A DNA stretch of 64,000 bases from Acanthosepion esculentum (taxonomy: Eukaryota; Mollusca; Cephalopoda; Sepiida; Sepiidae). The notes under the pieces are model-generated. The model was not told the origin of the DNA, did no database searches, and was given only the letters and a program-made list of their open reading frames with translations. This document shows, one piece after another, positions 18,961-30,859 of the stretch. Within the stretch, counting starts at the first letter, position 1. Every line of letters starts with the position of its first letter. A program made the position numbers and the translations under genes. The stretch covers positions 49,575,024-49,639,023 of the forward strand of contig OZ038508.1 in NCBI GenBank assembly GCA_964036315.1, written 5' to 3'.

Positions 18961-19149
18961 GACCTGGTAATATACATACATTTGATGTGAAAAAATAATT
19001 TTATATACTGTAAGTAATTCTATTACATTTACTTGTTTCATAAAAATATATAGTCTATTAAAATTAACAGTGAAAATATTTTTAAATTGTTTTTTTTAAA
19101 ATTGTAGTTTTTTAGAATTGTAGTTAAATAAAACGTATTCTAACATTAT

Positions 19150-19400
19150 AACCTTTCTCAAAGTAGTTCAAGCACTTAAAAGAATCCAATAAAACACCTA
19201 CAGTAAAATGAAATTAATATGAAAAGCTAAAATATGTAGGCCATTAAATGACCCATGTCCTTTGTACATATATTAGAAACTATATATTACTAAGTTTATA
19301 AAAATAAAAATTTACTGAATCAGAGAAATAAATTAGCTATTTTTGCCGTCATTGTCATAAATTTTAGTTAAATACATACTTATACTTGATATGAAAAATT
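19150..19400 (+). pseudogene. PLE-B GIY-YIG C-terminal fragment, copy 2
   Basis: A decayed tandem repeat of 18735-19130, about 420 bp downstream: 'cacttaaaagaatccaataa', 'aatatgtaggccattaaatg', 'ctatatattactaagtttat' recur in order. It carries extra stops, for example a TAG in place of the first codon after the Cys pair. Confidence 0.75.
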
Positions 19401-20004
19401 AATTTTACATACTGTAATTCTAATACATTTACTTGTTTTTAAAAAGAAATATAGTCTATTAAAACTTAAAAGTGAAAGTTTTTAAAATTGTAATTAAATA
19501 AAACTTATTCTAACCTAAACATCCCACAAAAATCTTTAAGTATACAAATAGAAAAAATGCTTTAAGAATTTTTTGCGGTTAACAATAACATTTTTAAAAA
19601 GATCCCTGACGACATGCATTTAGCGGATGTCAGAATTCGCTGAAAAATACATCCCTACACATCCCTAAACATAACCCCTTTTTCGAACGTAACTAATAAC
19701 TGATACAGCAAAAGTTAAGAAAAATGAACACGCTACCAGCCCTTGTCTGGATGAGTGGATTTCTCTGTATCCTTGGAAACAGCGAATTATGTATTTTTGC
19801 CGTGCCTTTAAAACTGTAAGTTTAAAAATAAGTTACTCCAAAATTCGCTCGTGGATGAAATGGAACTAACGTTTTTTAATTTAATTACAAAATTATATTC
19901 GAAGCTTTTAGCTTCCATTTTTGAAACATGGTTATTACTGTGTAGCGAAAAAACATATTCTAAATCAGTTAATTCATAATATTATATATATATATATATG
20001 CAAA

Positions 20005-20220
20005 GCTCTTCAGTAAAAGGAATAGAGCACTCCGGCTGATTGGCATTTGTTTACATTCGTAAAAACAATACGCTAGATTTCACTCTGCCGAATGAAGATT
20101 GCTTAGTGGTAGAAGCTCTGACTGTTACCAAGTCGGTTGGGTTTCGATCCTGGCTTCAGGCATTCGTATGTCTAGTGGGAATGAGAAGCTGTGATACAGC
20201 GAAACAGTACTGGCTGTGAA

Positions 20221-20222
<2 letters not shown>
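20005..20222 (+). mobile_element. hammerhead SINE, copy 3 (ribozyme decayed)
   Basis: Has the tRNA-like part ('attgcttagtggtagaagct' and 'gggtttcgatcctggc') and the ribozyme's second half ('gctgtgatacagcgaaacag'), but CUGAUGA has become AAUGAGA and the cleavage triplet region reads 'tactggc'. The ribozyme at 20175-20217 is therefore predicted inactive. The body is shorter than in the 11.4 kb copy. Confidence 0.75.

Positions 20223-20294
<72 letters not shown>
20221..20294. repeat. (CA)n(TA)n
   Basis: Compound array directly after SINE copy 3. Confidence 0.97.
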
Positions 20295-20296
<2 letters not shown>

Positions 20297-20529
20297 TAAT
20301 TGAAACAACCGTTTTAGTTTCCTTTCTTTCACATTACAGTAAGTTTTAGACCCACTGGAATGACAGAGTGTAATCGATTTCTGTTTTTTCCTTAGATTAG
20401 GTCTTTTGCAGGGGGATGCAGTAATATGAATCTATTTGTCGGAGGTGTATGATGGAATTTGTTTGGTCTTGAAAAGTATTGTCTCCTTCGTGATTGAATC
20501 AGATATTTATCACTATTGTCTCGTATGTC

Positions 20530-20915
20530 GATTAGTTGTCTTACAGCCATTGTCTGTGACAGTCGTTACTACAAGGAAGCATACGAACATTGTAACGCTG
20601 CACGAACACATTGGCAAGCCTTACCAGTGAGCAAATCAAAGTACTATAGATTGGACCGGAAACTTTCCTGATTTAAATCTAATCGAGAATCTGTGGTCAA
20701 TCTGCATGAAAAGACTTCGTGGAATTGACATACGAAGTACTAACATGTGTACTGGGTCATGTTTTATTGGAAAAATACGAAATGAAAATAATAACGGAAT
20801 TATTCGTTTTGTTTCAATTGATTTGCACAAGGGTGTATATTACAAAAACAGTCGGAAAATAGAAGCGTTTATTAGATATAAAATTAGATGTCCTGATAAT
20901 ATTCACAGCAGTTAA
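20530..20915 (+). pseudogene. Tc1-like transposase fragment
   Basis: In one frame: T-H-W-Q-A-L-P near 20605 then, after a frame change, D-W-T-G-N-F-P-D-L-N-L-I-E-N-L-W-S at 20655-20705, followed by M-K-R-L-R-G-I. This is the segment around the second and third acidic residues of the Tc1 family DDE/D transposase. It is followed by the 3' untranslated end 'gttttgtttcaattgatttg'. The first third of the protein is missing. Confidence 0.8.
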
Positions 20916-21596
20916 ATATTTTTAAAATGTTTAATCTTTCATTCATGTATACGCACGCACAAATTAATATATATATGTGTGTGTGTGTGTGTGTTTATGT
21001 ATGTGTGTGTATGCATGTTTACATGTGGATACATCTGTAATTGTGTCGTGATTAAAAAGTAATTATGTCACAAAAAACATGTTCATTTCTTCCCATGATC
21101 AGCTAATATATCAAAGCCCTTAATTCACTTCTGAATATTAATAATATTGATCAAACATTAGACAGTGAATATTTGAAATCAAACTGCAGCTAAAGCTGTG
21201 TTAGGCTACAGATTTTTGCCCTACTCCCCCCCACAACACACACACACAAACACACATGCGCAGATATAGTAAATATTATTAAAGACGACAGACATTTTGT
21301 ATCGATTAATTTTATTGATCGTCTTTTCTAAATTACAAATAATCCTTCTCAGATAAAGACGAAATTCCGTTAGAAATTTTCCAAAGTTCATTTTGAACAA
21401 ATGTTCCCCATGCTTTCGACTTTCTTTTCATCAGGGTAGGCAGAGACAAATGGTGAGTTTCGTAGAACTGATGAGTGTAGTAACTTAGGCCAAAAGTGTT
21501 GTCACGTAGGTGACGCGTGATGCGTTTGTGTGTGTCTCTGTGTGCGTGATGTTTTGTTTTATGATTTTGTGCGCTTTTACGTACAATTAATCATGC
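20916..21596. other. unannotated stretch between inverted Tc1 fragments
   Basis: Contains TG and CA microsatellites (20968-21015, 21235-21260) and otherwise nothing recognised. Confidence 0.45.
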
Positions 21597-21825
21597 GAGC
21601 ACAAATTAATTGAGACAAAACGAATAATTTCTCCTTTTTTTTTGTTTTTACTTTTTCCCGTAATTTTACAATGAAACATGACCCATGTTAATATTTCGTA
21701 TGACCATTCCACGACGTCGTTCATTCTCGACTCGATTGAAATCAGGAGAGTTTCCTGGCCAGTCTATAGTACTTTTTGCTCACTGGTAAGGCTTGCCAGT
21801 GTGTTCGTGTAGCGTTACAATTTTC

Positions 21826-23349
<1,524 letters not shown>

Positions 23350-23412
<63 letters not shown>
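23350..23412. repeat. (TTA)n
   Basis: About 20 units of TTA. Confidence 0.97.
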
Positions 23413-23655
23413 ATATATATTTATTTGAGATAGCTATTTAAAATATTGAAATATATATCTAATTTTCAAAGACAATAATTTCAGGCCAGCATCATAATTA
23501 TTCTTGTTTTGAGAGCAATGTTCTCCGGCCTTTATAATGCTCTCTGGTGTTATGAGGTCAATGATAGAAACAAATAAAATTATTATGAGACAGTGTATAA
23601 TTCAAATCGAACTGCAGTTAAAGCTATTTGATTAGCTACTTTAATTCTAACCTAA

Positions 23656-23716
<61 letters not shown>
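23656..23716. repeat. (CA)n(TA)n
   Basis: Compound array immediately upstream of SINE copy 4. Confidence 0.97.
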
Positions 23717-24018
23717 CGCCCCCGAAAAAATAAATTTCGGTCGAGCACTTTAGAGACAAATTGCGAATTTGTATGCAGTAACTGCTCCTGCTGATAATGC
23801 AAAGCTCTTCTATGAATCGAGCACTCTGTGTCACTGGCGTGTTTATTCAAAATAAATACGTCAAAATTCGCCTTCCTCTCCGAGAAGAGCCGATAGCATA
23901 GTGGAAAAATCTCCAAATGATGCCAAATAAGTCGGGTTTCCGTCCTGGCTTGAGGCAATCGGATGTTTAGCCACACTGATGAGCTGTGATACAGCGAAAC
24001 AGTCTGTCTGTGGATGAA
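23717..24018 (+). mobile_element. hammerhead-bearing tRNA-like SINE, copy 4
   Basis: Same layout as the 11.4 kb copy: body from 'ccgaaaaaataaatttcggt', middle 'aaataaatacgtcaaaattc', tRNA-like segment around 23885-23960 ('gatagcatagtgg', 'gggtttccgtcctggc'), then ribozyme and 'tgtggatgaatata'. It runs from one (TA)n block to another. The B box has a C insertion or substitution, so pol III activity is doubtful. Confidence 0.8.
23971..24013 (+). ncRNA. type I hammerhead ribozyme, SINE copy 4
   Basis: Identical over its 43 nt to the 11658-11700 ribozyme: CCACA, CUGAUGA, GCUGU-GAU-ACAGC, GAAA, ACA-GUC-UGU, C24008, UGUGG. The identity over exactly the ribozyme, while the adjacent SINE body has diverged visibly, hints at constraint or at a recent common source. 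Confidence 0.85.
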
Positions 24019-24050
24019 TATATATATACATATACATACATATATCAGAG

Positions 24051-24660
24051 ATAGAGCTAACATATTTAGTTGGATTGATGTGAGTTTGTGACCCTGGGTT
24101 TCATGCTTTTGCGATCGTCAGACAAACTGATTATTTTTTTTAAATTTTGGATTCATGGAGGGTTGCGTGTATTGGCGTTTTTATGGAAGTGGGAGGAAAA
24201 ATTGTCGTCTTGACGCCACTCATACTTACGCAAACCTACATACACGCACGTACACCCATTGAGGTACGTAGACATACATACAAGCGCTCACGTACCGGAG
24301 CTCGCACAAACATAAACATATGTAAACTGTATGGGTCTTGGCATATATATGAATATGTGTGTTGTTGTGTACATACGTACGCATTTGATTGCTGAATTCA
24401 ATAAAGGATTGTGTAGTAAATAATTTTCCGATGTCATCACGCAGACCGGTCTGCCTCACAGATTACCAATTCCGAAAATGCATGACTGAACGAATCAGTT
24501 GCTTTCTGGAGTGATAGAAGGAACGGACCACTACCCCAGCATCTTTTGGCAATAGGTGTAATCTAAGAGTTTCACTTGATGCCTGGAGTGAAACTGCAAA
24601 CCCAAAATAACCCGAAAATGTTCAAATCATGGAGCTTCACTGAGAGGAGATACCGTTCAT
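24051..24660. other. unannotated stretch
   Basis: Nothing recognised. Two overlapping open frames at 24147-24459 have no domain. Confidence 0.45.
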
Positions 24661-26480
24661 TTATCTATATATAAAGGACAATTGTCTGTGTGTGCACAAG
24701 TCTAAAACTAAAACAAATTCCAGAAATTTATGACAAAGTAAAGATCAGACTCATTATCACCCAAGCCAGCTTCTTTTTATTTTAATTATAATTTTTATGT
24801 TTTGTATTTACGAAGATATTTTTGTTAGAATGCATTCGAAATACTCAGAATTAAAAACTAAAAACGAACGGTAATAATTCTTATTCCCGATTAGGGTTAC
24901 CTTTCGTTTTTATTTTTTCATTCTGTTGATACTTTCGAAACGCTTCATGTATATATTTTTAAAATTTCCATTCTCTTGAATTTATTATTTTTCTGTAGCA
25001 AATAAAAGCGTAACTTTAAAAAATAATATTAAAGCAAGTAAATTTAAATGAAGAAGAATATTAAATACAATGATTTGACAAGAATTTTAATATTTATTTA
25101 TTCAGATTTTCGAGTGTATGTGTGTCGGGCTAAAACTAAAAAAACTATAAAAATTTCACGTTTTTTTGTGTGTATTATTGACTTATTAATATTTTTCGCC
25201 CATCTTATGGAAAATAATTTTTTACTGAATCATTTAAAAATAAACTTCATTGTTTCTTTTTATTTGTAACTAACATAAAAAAGTAAATAATTTTAAATTA
25301 AGTTTGATATTTAAAAAAGTTTGATATATTTAAAAACTATACCGAGTCTTATTTTTTCGAAAATTAATTTAAATAAAATACAGTAAATCGAATAATCCTA
25401 TTTGTCTCTGCTAATTTTTAGTTAACTTAAGATTTTTCTTTCCAAATGAAATACGACTTTAAATTTAAACTTAACCTCTTTTCTAAACTAAATTCCCAAT
25501 GTATCTCGCCTCTACTCTCTTTAAAAATAGTTAGTAATTAATGTTTAGAAGTAAAACTTTATTTAGTTAAAAAATCGAAATTCACCTCTGAAATAAAGAG
25601 TTAATAATTATTTTTCGAAGAAGAAAGGCCCGCTATATTTTTTGTTTAAAAAATAAATGTTTAAATATATCATAATTTAAGTTTATTTACATTTTTATTA
25701 ATAATAATTTTTTAAAAAATGTTAATGAACTTTTATCTAAGTTTGATTTGTTTGAAAACAATATTAACATTTATGTTAGTATTTAAATCGAAAAATAAAC
25801 TGTCTTTTTGAATAAAAATATGGGGATACTGATCCCCCTAAGCCACCCCTGAGCATATTATTTGGAGTGTGGTATTTTCCTAAATTTAGTTATTTAAAAA
25901 CAAATAAAAAAAAGAGACCATTAAGATTAATTTTTAAAGATTGAATTAAAAGAATATTCCATGAGATAGCTAAAAAATAATCAATAAATTGTCAATTATA
26001 AACTATTATTCAGAGATCTTCCGACCAACGCCGTGTATCCTCGCTAGACAGGACTAAAAAAACTCAAGAACCGATCGGTGTTTTGGTGATAAGTACTTAT
26101 TTTAGCCCCGGTGATTGTTTTGCTTTATTTTTTTGTGTAGAGGAAGATAAAGATGTTTTTTCTAAGTACATGGGGAAGCCAAATTATTAGATTCTGAATA
26201 TTTTATTAAGGTTTGTAAATGATTTCCCCGCAGTGGGCTTCATAGAGGAAGCAAAGAAATGCGGGTCCGTTTTCTCTAAGATTTATCTCATTTTTTTTTA
26301 AACAAAGCACTAGAGAAATTTGTTGAATGCATAGAAGGTTATCTTGCGCGATAGTCTTTCTTTAAAAAAACAAAAAAAAAACAAACAAAAACAATCCGTT
26401 TTCCGGTTTTGCGTCAACAAATAATAAAAGACATAAAGGAAATATGTTCCCAGTTTTATCTCGAATGTTGTAAGGTCACA
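24661..26480. other. AT-rich desert
   Basis: Long AT-rich region with no recognisable coding family. 'tatctatatataaaggacaa' (24664) and 'gtctgtgtgtgcacaagtct' resemble the ends of a repeat family seen near 41270 and 56700. 'taaaactaaaa..aatt' occurs twice (24705, 25130). Near 26075-26115 the text 'ggtgataagtacttatttta' may be a decayed dispersed repeat. Confidence 0.45.
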
Positions 26481-26485
26481 GTCAT

Positions 26486-26540
26486 ACAGACAGACAGACA
26501 GATCGATCGATCGATAGATAGATAGATAGATAGATAGATG
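26486..26540. repeat. (GACA)n(GATC)n(GATA)n
   Basis: Short tetranucleotide array with stepwise unit changes. Confidence 0.95.
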
Positions 26541-26824
26541 CGTACATACACAGGTATGAGGGGACATAAATGTTCTCAGATACGAACTTCCAAAAAAGAC
26601 CAAATATATCTTTTAAATATATTCTTAATCGGTCCTGAATATTTTAAGCTGAACCTCGTATATAACAATTTCTAGTAAGCATTAGAGTTGTAGGGAAGCC
26701 ATACCAGTAATGGTGTATCCAGTGCAAGATAGTCCAAGATGGCTTTCAATTCAGAACTTTTCTTTTCCTAGAACAGTTGTCTGTTAATAAGGATAAATAA
26801 GCTAAAGGGGGAAATGGAGTCATA

Positions 26825-26935
26825 CACTTCTTGACAGTATGTGTGCAAAAATTACGATTAATAACTCTGACTGAATTCGAACTCGGCTTGCCGAATTCTC
26901 TTTCTGTGTCGCTGACCATTACGCCACGCACACAA
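26825..26935 (-). mobile_element. tRNA-like SINE head
   Basis: On the minus strand: A-box-like 'gtggcgtaatggtcagcg', a small hairpin 'ttcggcaagccga', then B-box-like 'gagttcgaattc'. The same head type recurs near 30780-30815 and 32270-32330. No intact acceptor stem, so a SINE and not a tRNA gene. Confidence 0.65.
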
Positions 26936-27239
26936 AATATTTTAGCTTTCTCCATAAGGGTTGGCATTTTCAGATAGGTATATAATATTAGAAAAGCGCA
27001 AAAATTTCATTTTACACTTCTAATGATTTGAAGTTCCGTGAAACAGTTCAGCCAATTTCTCAAATTATAGGTTAGACGTATATTTAATTTTGAAAGTCGC
27101 AACCTTCACCTCGCTAAAGAAATTCTGGAAAGTTCGGGTTACAATTTTGATAACATTTGGCACTTTATAATGATTGAGACTGTCATTATTAGAAACTCTT
27201 TTCAAAACTACTCGAAAAACAAAATAATTGTAATCGCAC

Positions 27240-27296
27240 ATACACACGCACACGCACACACACACGCACATACACACGCACAGGCACACACACACA

Positions 27297-27335
<39 letters not shown>
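27240..27335. repeat. (CA)n(TA)n
   Basis: Compound array abutting the Tc1-like terminus at 27336. Confidence 0.97.
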
Positions 27336-27339
<4 letters not shown>

Positions 27340-27860
27340 TGAGGGAACAAATATTCATACACATACAAAGTTTTAATTTATTGTATTTCTAACTGATGGA
27401 TAAACATTCATTTCATGTCATTACCTGTACACAAATGCATAATAACTAAATATGCATAGAAAATAGAAAAAAAATGATTTAATAGAAATAAATAATATGT
27501 ATCTATTTTAATGGCCGAAAAAAGTATTCGTACAATGCAAAATATACATAAATTTTCATTTAGTACTTTGTAGAATAGCCATTATTTACTTTTACAGCAA
27601 CCAACCTCTTCTTGTAGTTCTCAAATAATGATTTCCAAATTTTAATTGGTATTTTGTTCCATTCTTCTTCTCATATGATCTTTAGATCAGGTATGTTTGT
27701 TGGACCCATCGATTGGTTTTTAACTTACAAATAACGCTTGGGTTAAATCTGGTTATTGACTTGTCAATTTCATGATATTTACATGATTTTCAGCAAGCCA
27801 TTTCTTTATAGATTTTGAAATGTGCTTAGGATCATTATCTTGTAGAAAGAAAAGTTTTCA
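27336..27860 (-). pseudogene. Tc1-like transposon, 3' end and transposase C-terminus
   Basis: Terminal sequence 'cagtgagggaacaaatattc' next to TA resembles Tc1-type inverted repeats. On the minus strand the translation from 27850 reads D-N-D-P-K-H-I-S-K-S-I-K-K-W-L-A-E-N, then L-T-S-Q-stop-P-D-L-T, the region of the second catalytic Asp and the P-D-L-N-P motif. Further on come fragments of the L-W, W and R-L-V-A-V-K-N-G-Y-S-T-K-Y terminus. Stops and substitutions (N-P to T-Q) mark it as dead. Confidence 0.82.
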
Positions 27861-28015
27861 AGTTGTAAAATAAATATAGAATTTTTACGTCATTCGAAAG
27901 AGAAATAAATTCTGCATAAAGCGTACACAATAAAGCTAATGTATATCGTTTTATTAGAAACATATTCTGAAATGAATAAAACTAAACATCTGTCTTAAAC
28001 TTACTTTTGCCAGTG

Positions 28016-28020
<5 letters not shown>
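27850..28020. repeat. repeat E, copy 1
   Basis: 'ttcaagttgtaaaataaata', 'aataaattctgcataaagcg', 'gttttattagaaacatattc', 'ctgtcttaaacttacttttg', then (TA)n. The same succession recurs at 28955-29126 and, in part, at 28322-28404. Confidence 0.8.

Positions 28021-28090
<70 letters not shown>
28018..28090. repeat. (TA)n
   Basis: TA array after repeat E copy 1. Confidence 0.97.
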
Positions 28091-28091
<1 letters not shown>

Positions 28092-28320
28092 GTCATCCCA
28101 TAAGTTCTGTGAATTTTGAATAATGAAAACAAGTGACCAAATGTTACATTTAATTACAGATTCAATCGACAAACAATGTATTTTCCTCATTATCTATGAC
28201 TTCCTTCCATCTATTAACAAACTTACTAATTCCATTACTGTAAAATCCTTTTGGCTGATTCGAAGAACTCACAAATCTCAGTTTTAACCACTTCCTGTGT
28301 TACAAAAGCTCTTTCTTCCA
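28087..28320 (-). mobile_element. mariner-like end fragment
   Basis: Begins 'aggtcatcccataagttctg', resembling mariner inverted-repeat ends with 'cccataagttctg'. On the minus strand F-V-N-R-W-K-E-type residues can be read ('ttaatagatggaaggaagtc'), as at the C-terminus of mariner-family transposases. Truncated at about 28320. Confidence 0.55.
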
Positions 28321-28321
28321 A

Positions 28322-28523
<202 letters not shown>

Positions 28524-28537
28524 GAATGCCAGTTTTA

Positions 28538-28762
28538 CTAGATAACCGTCAGCATTCGGTTAGCTTGGGAAAGCTTTTGAATTCGTCTATCTAGTGGCAC
28601 TGTCGTTGTTCTTAGGACCCGAGATCTTTGCCTATCCTTATATTGTCCAGTATCCTGGTAAAGCTTCCAAGCCTGAACACAAGCCTGAACACAAGCCGTT
28701 TTGGTGCGCTTTAATTGCTTGCTTATTATCATAAAGAAAACGTTTTGTTGATGAAGTAACAC
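28538..28762 (-). pseudogene. Tc1-like transposase N-terminal helix-turn-helix fragment
   Basis: A 74-codon frame on the minus strand. A-W-K-L-Y-Q-D-T-G-Q-Y-K-D-R followed by R-S-R-V-L-R-T-T-T-V and D-R-R-I-Q-K-L-S-Q-A-N-R-M fits the linker between the paired helix-turn-helix domains of Tc1 transposases, with the G-R-P motif altered to R-V-L. It lies upstream of, and in the same orientation as, 27336-27860. The two may be halves of one element split by later insertions. Confidence 0.65.
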
Positions 28763-28954
28763 TATTTTCGATCTAGCTACGACACTTTCCGATAGGCAAT
28801 TAATTGTATAACAATGCTCAGGTATTACACTTTATAAAGCATTAATGACCAGCCATGTGACCATCCAATTAGCAAATAATTTGCATAATACACATGCGGT
28901 CTTAAACTTATTTTGTCTGCAAATTTGGATAATTTAAATTAATCCAGCATTAAA

Positions 28955-29120
28955 ATTTTTCAAGTTGTAGAAAAAATATAGAATTTTTGCATCAAATGAA
29001 AAGAAATAAATTCTCCAGAAAGCGTACACAATAAAAATAATTTATATTGTTTTATTAGAAAGATATTCTGAAATGCATAAAATATTAACCATTGGTCTTA
29101 AACTTATTTTCGCCGGTGTA

Positions 29121-29126
<6 letters not shown>
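28955..29126. repeat. repeat E, copy 3
   Basis: Full-length copy: 'ttcaagttgtagaaaaaata', 'agaaagcgtacacaataaaa', 'gttttattagaaagatattc', 'cttattttcgccggtgta', then (TA)n at 29124-29166. Confidence 0.85.
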
Positions 29127-29169
<43 letters not shown>

Positions 29170-29214
29170 AACTAAAAAGTTGCAAATTAAAAAAATGAAT
29201 GTTATTTTTGTGTA

Positions 29215-29700
29215 AGTATTTATATTTTTATATATATATTTGATTTTTCAGATCGACCCTGATCTTTCTTCAGAAATAACTGTTTTTAGAGGTTTGTTTA
29301 CAAGTAGCGTTCGTCGCGAGATGCGGACGTCACGTGATATGGAATGCAACTGTGTTCGAATATTTTTAACGTAAGTATAACTGTAATAATATTTTAGATG
29401 TTGTTTAAAAAATTTTTTTAAGTATATCTAATAAAAACTTTTGTTTAACTATTGAAATATTTATAAAGATTTGAAATACCCAAGTCTTTATTTAACCCTA
29501 GTTTATATGTATTTACTTTTAAAATCCAGTATTTTTCTTTTTTTCTGCGTGTGTATGTGGAACTAAAATCAGAATCTATTAATACACATTTACAGTTTTC
29601 TAATGAGTGTCCTGATTGATTAAAATATTCAGCTATGGGGGAATAACGATTGTTTTGACGTATGGTTAGTTTATGATTGTTGAAGCGAAATCAAAAATAA
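29215..29700 (-). pseudogene. PLE-type GIY-YIG domain C-terminus and 3' end
   Basis: On the minus strand, from about 29640 to 29480: Y-S-P-I-A-E-Y-F-N-Q-S-G-H-S-L, then R-R-K-K-E-K-Y-W-I-L-K, and Y-K-L-G-L-N-K-D-L-G-I. These are the last motifs of a GIY-YIG nuclease attached to a reverse transcriptase. The 3' untranslated part ends 'tttctgaagaaagatcaggg'. A second, tandem version of the same tail is at 61150-61780. Confidence 0.75.
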
Positions 29701-29959
29701 TTTCCAGATTCCCCAATATATCTACTATTAGGACATAAGATAGATTGGATTTCAGAGTTTACTATTGTGGCTGCCATCCAAGATAAGAGAGGGATGTTTT
29801 CTCTCTGTTATTTATCCCTTAGATGGTTTCCTAACTTTTCGAATTCTCACGAACGCGAGTTCAAAAGAGTACAAATGCTTCTACGCGGCCTTGTGTGCGA
29901 TGAATTAGACGAGCTACATTTTAGTTTCCGCAACTCTAATCTTCACGGCTATTGATCGC

Positions 29960-30200
29960 CAAGCCCCGACGCGTACGCAGACGCTAACCAACCTCCTTCC
30001 CTTCGTATCCCATTTGTGAGAAATCAGTTCCGCTCGAACTGCTTCTTTGTAGAACCAGCTCCCATAAGGATGCTCTTCAACCTGTCCAGGTCTCGGGTGA
30101 ACCGTTTTCTTCCCTATATATCCTCATAAACTGCGCCTCTTACCTCTTTACTCTTACCGCTTGTACAATAAACCCATTCAGCCACTCTTGGGCCTTGCAT
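29960..30200 (+). pseudogene. Jockey/CR1-like LINE RT C-terminus, fragment 1
   Basis: Reading across frame breaks: F-V-R-N-Q-F-R-S-N-C-F-F-V-E-P-A-P-I-R, then L-S-R-S-R-V-N-R-F-L, resembling the R-x-x-F-F-x-R...L-W-N-x-L-P...F-K-x-R-V-N block at the C-terminus of many non-LTR reverse transcriptases. The clade is uncertain. Confidence 0.5.
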
Positions 30201-30224
30201 AGAGTGAACATTAGTGAAAGAAAG

Positions 30225-30500
30225 GCTCAAAGACACATGGCCCAGTAGATAAACGTGTTGGTTAGATCCAGTGACTTGGTGTAAAGAGTTGTGAGTTCAA
30301 TATATGGCTACGTCAGTAGTGAACAAAAACTTGGAGATTTGTTTTAAAGAAAGACAACTGAGACATCCAGAAGAACTAGAAAAATATACCCGGTTTACGA
30401 AATAAAGGGTTCAGTTCAAAATTCTAATGAAGAAGGCCGGAAACAGCGCGAATATGACAACAAACAAGAGAACAACTGTCCGGAAAATGTAAATAATTAC
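30225..30500 (+). repeat. PLE pseudo-LTR-like repeat, copy 1
   Basis: 'ctcaaagacacatggcccag', 'gtgttggttagatccagtga', 'aataaagggttcag' and 'gaagaaggccgga' occur in the same order at 49400-49690 (+) and 49730-49960 (-). The family is linked to PLEs by the 'gaagaagaccggagcgtaca' motif and by the GIY-YIG fragment next to the 49.7 kb copy. Confidence 0.6.
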
Positions 30501-30584
30501 AATACCTTCTTTCAGAAATACAGACATATATTAAAAGAATGCCATTGGCAAAAACTGAAAGAAACATTCAGTCATTATTTATAT

Positions 30585-30665
30585 TATTTAGATGCGGACT
30601 ATTGGATTCCTCTTTGTTGTTTTTACTACAACGTTTCGGTTGTTGTACACTCCAGACTTCATCAG
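30585..30665 (-). repeat. PLE pseudo-LTR end fragment
   Basis: Minus strand reads 'cctgatgaagtctggagtgt' then 'acaaccgaaacgttgtag', the conserved end of this pLTR family, here oriented toward the 30225-30500 copy. Confidence 0.55.
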
Positions 30666-30699
30666 GAATTTTTCGATCCGGGTAACATTGGGGTAATTT

Positions 30700-30820
30700 T
30701 CCAACTGAGTACTTTGATTATTCTCCGTCTACTCATTTCACTGAGCATGTCTAGGGAAAAATTCAAACCGAAAATTTGTCCGGAATTTGAATTCGGCTTT
30801 GCCGATTCCACAGGCGTTAC
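30700..30820 (-). mobile_element. tRNA-like SINE head fragment
   Basis: 'ggaatttgaattcggctttg' and 'ccgattccac' match 32270-32305; on the minus strand this is a B-box-like region with a small hairpin ('aatcggcaaagccgaatt'). Confidence 0.6.
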
Positions 30821-30859
30821 TTGTTTTTTTTTTTTTAAGTATATTAATTTAAAATCATA

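Larger units (their letters stand above)
18395..19990 (+). mobile_element. Penelope-like element PLE-B with inverted arms
   Basis: Left arm 18471-18713 is inverted at 19742-19986: 'ttttagcttccatttttgaa' and 'tgtctggatgagtggatttc' are found in one arm with their inverse in the other. Between the arms are two plus-strand copies of the GIY-YIG C-terminus. A third arm copy lies at 37625-37735. The left border word 'aagaaagaaca...ataatccggtgttctt' is shared with PLE-C at 58995-59025. Inverted pseudo-LTRs are a known PLE arrangement. Confidence 0.7.

Noticed and set aside
30585..30665. CTGATGA ... CGAAACGTTGTA motif as a hammerhead ribozyme (also 49618-49665, 51135-51175)
   Set aside because: An extra A separates CUGAUGA from stem II, stem I does not pair and other copies have lost core bases. 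I treat it as a conserved PLE pseudo-LTR end without claiming a ribozyme.
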